Under the pieces are notes generated by a model. It searched no databases and was not told the DNA's origin. It saw only the letters and a list, made by a program, of their open reading frames with translations. The position numbers were made by a program, and so were the translations under genes. A stretch of 64,000 nucleotides of DNA from Solirubrum puertoriconensis (lineage in GTDB: Bacteria > Bacteroidota > Bacteroidia > Cytophagales > Hymenobacteraceae). Shown piece after piece: positions 59,707-64,000 of the stretch. Within the stretch, counting starts at the first letter, position 1. Every line of letters starts with the position of its first letter. The stretch covers positions 868,003 through 932,002 of the forward strand of contig NZ_LNAL01000006.1 of assembly GCF_001483135.1 (NCBI RefSeq), read 5' to 3'.

Positions 59707-59778
59707 GGCAGAGCACCTAGGCAAATAGTGCCGAAAGGTACGTGCCCGAAGCTGAAGCACACGCGGCGGGCGGTGGTT

Positions 59779-60489
59779 CTACAAGCTTTCGACCAGCCGG
59801 GCTACCCCAAAGGCGGCCGCTGCTGCCAGTGCTCCAATGGCTGCCATTTTAAGAGCGCCTAGCACGGGTGGCTGGCCGGTAAGCCGGCTCTTGAAATACC
59901 CAAATACGAGCAGGCACAGCAACGTAATCAGCGCCGACCAGGTCAGCCCCTCGGTGGGCGTTGCCGCTACAAAATACGCACTGAGCGGGATAAGCCCACC
60001 TAGGGCGTAGGCCAGCCCAATGGTGGCCGCGCTATTGCGGGCCCGCTCGGGGTCGGGCTGCTCCAGGCCAAGCTCGTACTTCATCATGAACTTAACCCAC
60101 TGGTCGCGGTCGGAAGTAAGCTCGCGCACGGCTTGCTCTTGGGTAGCGGGCGAGAGGCCCATGTCGGCGAGCAGCTCGCGCACTTCTTCGCGCTCTACGT
60201 GCGGCACCTCGTCTACCTCGCGGTACTCGCGCTGCAGCTCCGATGCGTAATGATCGAGCTCGGTGCGGCCCGAGAGGTAGCCGCCCAGGCCCATAGCAAT
60301 GGAGCCGGCCACGATTTCGGCTAAGCCAGCCGTTATTACCAACTCCGACGATTGCACCGCGCCGCTTAGCCCGGCGGCCAGGGCGAATGGCACCGTAAGG
60401 CCATCCGACAAACCAATTACAATGTCCTGCAACACGGCCGAACTGGTGAGGTGTTCTTCGGGGTGGGGGTGCTGATGATGCGCTGCCAT
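59779..60489 (-). CDS. VIT1/CCC1-family iron/manganese transporter
   Basis: 236 residues from MAAHHQHPHPEEH, a His-rich start. Five spans; VIT signature GLSDGLTVPFALAAGLSG in span 1, AEIVAGSIAMGLGGYLSG in span 2, and a Glu-rich cytosolic helix pair (REYREVDEVPHVEREEVRELL) that binds metal in plant VIT1. Family exports Fe2+/Mn2+ from the cytosol. It is divergent from the Dps gene with 109 bases between, so the pair may respond together to iron. Confidence 0.9.
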   Translation of the reverse strand: MAAHHQHPHPEEHLTSSAVLQDIVIGLSDGLTVPFALAAGLSGAVQSSELVITAGLAEIVAGSIAMGLGGYLSGRTELDHYASELQREYREVDEVPHVEREEVRELLADMGLSPATQEQAVRELTSDRDQWVKFMMKYELGLEQPDPERARNSAATIGLAYALGGLIPLSAYFVAATPTEGLTWSALITLLCLLVFGYFKSRLTGQPPVLGALKMAAIGALAAAAAFGVARLVESL

Positions 60490-60598
60490 GGTGGGTAAAG
60501 ATAGGCGCGGGTGCGAACCTGCAGCCGCGCCGTGCGTAAGCCAAACCGAGCAGCTGCAAGGCTGTTTCACTTGAACACTCGAATTCACACCACACCCA

Positions 60599-61330
60599 AT
60601 GGCTACTAAAACATCTGCTAAGTCTTCGGCTGGTAAGGCCACCAAAACCTCGGCCTCGGCAAACGGCCGCGCTGGTGGCAAATCGGCCCAAGGCCTCTCG
60701 ACCAAAGCAACCGCTACCCGCGGCGACATCGACTCGCCGATTACGCTGGCTAAAAACGGTACCGATGCCGTGCAGCCCGTGCTCAACCAACAAGAAAACT
60801 CGCCCCGCGTGCTGCAGCGCTATGGCACGGTATCGCAGCGTTTGCCCATCGGGTTGGATGATGCTACCCGGCAGGAAAGCGTGGACATGCTGAACCAACT
60901 GCTGGCCGACACCATAACGCTGCGCGACCTTTACAAGAAGCACCACTGGCAAGTGGTAGGTCCTACCTTCTATCAGCTGCACCTGCTCTACGATAAGCAC
61001 TACGAGGAGCAGAGCACCCTGGTGGATACCATTGCCGAGCGCATTCAGATTTTGGGCGGTATTTCGCTGGCCATGGCGCCCGACATTGCCGAGGCCACGA
61101 GCATTCCGCGCCCACCGCGCGACCGTGAAGAAGCGCCCGTGCAGGTTTCGCGCTTGCTCGAAGCGCACGAAATCATTTTGAACGAATGCCACGAGTACGC
61201 CAAACGCTCGGCCGACTCGGGCGACGACGGCACCAACGACCTGGTGGTAAGCCAGGTTATTCGCACCAACGAAATGCAGGTGTGGTTCCTGTCGGAGCAC
61301 TTGGTTGACACGCCCTTGGCTCGCTCCTAA
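60599..61330 (+). CDS. dps: Dps family ferritin-like protein with basic N-terminal tail
   Basis: 243 residues. First about 45 are Lys/Ala/Ser/Thr-rich (ATKTSAKSSAGKATKTS), a likely DNA-binding tail. The Dps four-helix bundle follows: DLYKKHHWQVVGPTFYQLHLLYDKHYEEQ near 110-140 supplies ferroxidase His, Asp and Glu. It stores iron and shields DNA. Longer than standard Dps (about 160-170) because of the tail and a second linker. Neighbours VIT/CCC1 and iron permease agree with an iron role. Confidence 0.9.
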   Translation: MATKTSAKSSAGKATKTSASANGRAGGKSAQGLSTKATATRGDIDSPITLAKNGTDAVQPVLNQQENSPRVLQRYGTVSQRLPIGLDDATRQESVDMLNQLLADTITLRDLYKKHHWQVVGPTFYQLHLLYDKHYEEQSTLVDTIAERIQILGGISLAMAPDIAEATSIPRPPRDREEAPVQVSRLLEAHEIILNECHEYAKRSADSGDDGTNDLVVSQVIRTNEMQVWFLSEHLVDTPLARS

Positions 61331-61349
61331 ACGGCACTGCAACCGAAGT

Positions 61350-61390
61350 AAAACGGCCCGGCCTGCACCTGCAGGCCGGGCCGTTGTTTG
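61350..61390. terminator. Terminator between dps and the iron permease
   Basis: AACGGCCCGGCCTGCA / TGCAGGCCGGGCCGTT, 16 perfect pairs, followed by GTTTGTTT; serves the convergent genes. Confidence 0.88.
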
Positions 61391-61407
61391 TTTACCGCGT
61401 CATTAGC

Positions 61408-61893
61408 TTACCGGGAGCGGTGCTTCACCATCTTCTCGGCGTGGTTTTCTTCGGCCTCCTCCACGGAATGCGTGCGCCCTAGGTCGTTGTCTTTTCTGGC
61501 TTTCTCAGCCAACAAGCAGTAAAACCGGTGCAGCGTGTCTATCTCTTCCTCCGTGAAGTCCTGGGCGTTGATGAGGCGGTTGCTGGCACCCTTGGTAGCG
61601 GCAATCAGCTCGTTTAGCTTCAGGTGCAGCACCAGCGAGTCTTTGTTTTGCGCCCGCTGAATCAGGAACACCATCAGAAAGGTAACGATGGTAGTACCGG
61701 TGTTGATGACGAGCTGCCAGGTTTCGGAATACTTAAACATAGGTCCGGTAACCGCCCAGCCCAACACAACGCCCAGCGCCAACATAAAGGCCGCCGACGA
61801 GCCCGACCAAACGGTAATGGCGTGCGCGAAACGCTGGAAGACGGAGCCTTGGTGCTGGCTGCCTATTTCTTGCAAGGCTTCTTTGGTAGTCAT
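61408..61893 (-). CDS. Low-affinity iron permease family protein
   Basis: 161 residues. Two spans (AAFMLALGVVLGWAVTGP; WQLVINTGTTIVTFLMVFLIQ) with GPxFxxSxTWQLxxNTGTTIVTFLMVFLIQ-type conserved core, then KLNELIAATKGASNRLI and an acidic helical tail. This matches the low-affinity iron permease (Fet4-like) domain family, although small bacterial members are not proven iron transporters. Third gene of the iron group. Confidence 0.85.
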   Translation of the reverse strand: MTTKEALQEIGSQHQGSVFQRFAHAITVWSGSSAAFMLALGVVLGWAVTGPMFKYSETWQLVINTGTTIVTFLMVFLIQRAQNKDSLVLHLKLNELIAATKGASNRLINAQDFTEEEIDTLHRFYCLLAEKARKDNDLGRTHSVEEAEENHAEKMVKHRSR

Positions 61894-62031
61894 GGCGACA
61901 GGTGTGGCTAGAATACGACGTAAGCCTAATTTACGATGGGTGAGGAACGCATGAACTGCGCCACCCGATAATTTTTGTCGCTGATAACCTTGTTAGTACA
62001 ACGGTAAAGGGCAAAAATGCCCGGGCAAGGC

Positions 62032-62062
62032 TTGCACCAACCAAACCCACCTACTACTTTTG
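62032..62062 (+). promoter_or_regulatory. Promoter of tRNA-Leu
   Basis: TTG (62032-62034), 20 bases, TACTTTTG (62055-62062, fits TAnnTTTG). Transcription would start near 62070, about 56 bases before the mature tRNA. Confidence 0.65.
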
Positions 62063-62125
62063 TCGCCACTTCGCCGCCCTCTACGGCGGAGCGGGCGCAA
62101 CCAAAGCGCCGATACAATGTGACCT

Positions 62126-62207
62126 GCGCACATGGTGAAATTGGTAGACACGCCATCTTGAGGGGGTGGTGCCTTCGGGTGTGGGAGTTCGACTCTCCCT
62201 GTGCGCA
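62126..62207 (+). tRNA. tRNA-Leu (anticodon GAG)
   Basis: Acceptor GCGCACA/TGTGCGC, D-arm with AATTGGTAGAC, anticodon stem CCATC/GGTGG with loop TTGAGGG, a long variable arm (GTGCCTTCGGGTGT, class II tRNA), and T-arm GGGAG-TTCGACT-CTCCC. Discriminator A; the next bases are CAC, so CCA is added after transcription. Confidence 0.95.
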
Positions 62208-62217
62208 CACCAGCTGA

Positions 62218-62257
62218 GTGGCTCGCTTTCTTCGGAAGGCGAGCCACTTTGGTTTTT
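62218..62257 (+). terminator. Terminator after tRNA-Leu
   Basis: GTGGCTCGC / GCGAGCCAC stem with a TTTCTTCGGAAG loop, then TTTGGTTTTT. Confidence 0.8.
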
Positions 62258-62337
62258 CAGCGCTGCAACCACCCAGTCAAAGCTGTCATGCACTTAAGCT
62301 TCACCTAGGTGCTAGAGGCGCCAACCTGAGCGGGCAC

Positions 62338-63909
62338 CTAGGCGTGGCGCTCGTACGGGTTGGCGGGCACTACCAGCACCACCTTTTCGCGCTCCACTAT
62401 TACTTGGCCGGCTGCGGCGCCTTTGGGCTTGCGCACAAACTTTTTGGGCGTAACCGTTACGGGGCACAGCGAGTCGTTTTTGCGCCGCGAATACCACGCC
62501 GCCAGCTGCGCTACCCGCTCGAGTACGGGCTCGGGTACGGTTTGGCCGGGTCGCTGCTTAATTACCACGTGCGAGCCGCTTACGTCTTTGGCGTGCAGCC
62601 ACAAGTCGTCTTTGTGGGCGTAGCGTTGGGTAAGCAGGTCGTTGTTTTGGGCGTTGCGGCCCACCAGAATGGTAAAGCCACCATCCTCGAACACCTTAAA
62701 GGGTAGCTCGTTGGCGGTTTTGGTTTGCGCCGCGGGGTCGAGGCTGTGCTGCTTGCGCCATTGGCGCAGCGTGCGAAGGTCGGCGAGGCCAGGGAGTTCC
62801 TCGAGGCGCTCTAGGCACCATAGCGCTTCGGTTTCGCGCTTCTCTACGCGCTCCTGCAGCTGCTGGGTTTCTATCTGTTGATTTTTGGCCTTGCGGTAGA
62901 GGTTTTGAGCGGTGCGCTGCGGCGTTTCGCTTGGCTTCAGCTTGATGGTGCGCGGCTGGTCGTGCTGGTAAAAATCGAGCACCTCAACCTGCTCGGCGCC
63001 GGCCGGTATCTGGTGCAGGTTGGCCATAATCAGGTCGGCGGTTTGGCGGTAGCTGGCCTCGTGCTCGAGGGCGTGTAGGCGGCGGCGGGCCAAGGCGGCG
63101 CTGGTGGTGGCTTCGTCGGCGCGTTTTTCCAGCTGCTGCCGCAGTTGGCGCAGCTCGGCCTCGTAAGCCCCGCGGCCCAGCAACAACGGCACAAATGCCC
63201 GGAGCGCTACAACTGGCTCCGGAGCCAAGGTTTGCTCTACGGCGCCTACCGGCAGCAAGCTAAGGCGCGTGCGCCCTTCCAACTGAATTATGTAAAACGC
63301 GTCGGGTGCGCTAAGCCGCTGCAATACTTCGTGCACCAACTCTTTGCGCCTAGGTTGCGGAGCCGTGTCGTAGCCTTGGGCACGCAGCCACAAACGGGGT
63401 ACTTCGCCGAGGGTTGGAAACAGCCGCGCCGGGTCGGGGTGCGCGCTTATTTCCTCGTCGGTCGGGGTGGTATTAGGTTGTCGGTGCAGCAAGCCAGCAT
63501 CCTCGGTTACGCGCTGCTGAAACAACTGCCCCGGCGCCTCGGGGGCGGGGTAGAACACCGCATTGGGCCTAGGTCCGAACAGCTTCAGCAGCAGCACGGC
63601 ACCATCGGCAAAGCCAATGCGCAGCACCCGGTCGTTGGGTACGGTACTTACTTCGGCTACTGCCCGGCCGAGCATGTCGGGCAACAAATCGACGGAGTTC
63701 TGGCGGGCGCGGTGGAAGCTCTCGGGCAACGACAACAGCGGCTGCGTACCGGCCAAATGGGCCTTCAACCAAAACTCCGCCGCGCCATTTGTCAGCCCGA
63801 TTACCAGCTCATCTTTTTCCTGCGAAAAGCACGCCACTACGCGGTAGCCGCCTAGGTGCTGGGTGAGGGCCGGAGCCAGCAAACGCAGAAAGAAGTAGTT
63901 GTTGTGCAT
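62338..63909 (-). CDS. rqcH: RqcH/NFACT ribosome quality-control protein
   Basis: 523 residues from MHNNYFFLRLLAPAL. N-terminal NFACT-N with GxRVVACFSQEKDEL and RVLRIGFADGAVLLLKLFGPRPN; a coiled-coil middle (about 240-380); and C-terminal NFACT-R with GRNAQNNDLLT, DDLWLHAKDVSGSHVVIK. RqcH recruits tRNA-Ala to split 50S subunits and adds Ala tails to stalled peptides. Codon two in-frame upstream (63915) is an alternative ATG. Confidence 0.9.
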   Translation of the reverse strand: MHNNYFFLRLLAPALTQHLGGYRVVACFSQEKDELVIGLTNGAAEFWLKAHLAGTQPLLSLPESFHRARQNSVDLLPDMLGRAVAEVSTVPNDRVLRIGFADGAVLLLKLFGPRPNAVFYPAPEAPGQLFQQRVTEDAGLLHRQPNTTPTDEEISAHPDPARLFPTLGEVPRLWLRAQGYDTAPQPRRKELVHEVLQRLSAPDAFYIIQLEGRTRLSLLPVGAVEQTLAPEPVVALRAFVPLLLGRGAYEAELRQLRQQLEKRADEATTSAALARRRLHALEHEASYRQTADLIMANLHQIPAGAEQVEVLDFYQHDQPRTIKLKPSETPQRTAQNLYRKAKNQQIETQQLQERVEKRETEALWCLERLEELPGLADLRTLRQWRKQHSLDPAAQTKTANELPFKVFEDGGFTILVGRNAQNNDLLTQRYAHKDDLWLHAKDVSGSHVVIKQRPGQTVPEPVLERVAQLAAWYSRRKNDSLCPVTVTPKKFVRKPKGAAAGQVIVEREKVVLVVPANPYERHA

Positions 63910-64000
63910 GCCCAAAAGCGTCGGGTTCAGCAGCCCCGACGCAGCCAGAAAAGTACCTGTTCGGAAAGATATTACAGCTGCACCCGCAGGCCATCGTAGG
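63910..64000. other. Region upstream of rqcH
   Basis: Contains the hairpin CGTCGGG/CCCGACG near 63920-63942. No promoter is clear on the minus strand, and no gene can be assigned before the window ends. Confidence 0.4.

Overview
The window is high-GC DNA from a Bacteroidota chromosome, most likely a Hymenobacter-type Cytophagales. Supporting signs are two secreted proteins with type IX secretion C-terminal sorting domains (GH13 amylase, DUF4394 protein), promoters of the Bacteroidota form TTTG/TTG-N17-20-TAnnTTTG, absence of clear Shine-Dalgarno sequences, and dispersed palindromic intergenic repeats. The hexamer CCTAGG is strikingly frequent. The genus is an inference from style, not from a marker gene.

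Layout. 0-11 kb: SelO (cut by the window edge), a PhyH oxygenase, a GH43-like enzyme, an LRR-kinase, MsrB, a Bcr/CflA exporter, a UvrA paralogue and a methyltransferase. 11-15 kb: a DUF421 protein, a STAS protein, and an overlapping RsbQ-like hydrolase/PAS histidine kinase pair. 15-29 kb: secreted GH13 amylase, DUF559 nuclease, two exported metallopeptidases, a serine hydrolase, and an AT-rich islet with a PD-(D/E)XK nuclease gene broken by a stop codon. 29-41 kb: a long minus-strand cluster of YbjN-like chaperone, PspA, small membrane proteins, OB-fold membrane protein, PH domain, flotillin and a 1,670-residue AAA+ ATPase, divergent from an XRE/S24 regulator whose likely operator overlaps the cluster promoter. 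41-47 kb: MaoC hydratase, TetR with hydrolase, J-domain protein overlapping a histone-deacetylase-like gene.

47.3-56.6 kb holds the most interesting system. A Ro60/TROVE protein gene is followed by about 900 bases carrying seven tandem Y-RNA-like units, then an RtcB RNA ligase gene, and 3 kb further a second rtcB. Every unit has a closing helix, a conserved 5' core TGCCGTAG, a second helix, and a 3' core near CGCTTGTTGC, resembling the Ro-binding stem of Y RNAs. Both helices differ in sequence from unit to unit but keep their complementarity. Units 1-4 (141-152 nt) carry tRNA-like modules in permuted order: T-arm, then an acceptor-like helix closed by a loop (CTAG-containing in units 2-4), then a D-arm where one survives. 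Units 5-7 (71-90 nt) lack the module. Ro60 presumably binds the stems, while RtcB could repair, process or circularise RNAs presented by the complex; that last part is inference.

56.9-64 kb: SDR with an adjacent TetR, MOSC protein, a small membrane protein, an iron group (VIT/CCC1, Dps, low-affinity iron permease), tRNA-Leu(GAG), and RqcH of ribosome quality control. Intergenic space is largely filled by two repeat families: a CCCCTCCTC/GAGGAGGGG palindrome ending in GGTGGTTGA, and nested inverted repeats built around GTAGCGCGGACT. No transposase, integrase, CRISPR array or rRNA was found.
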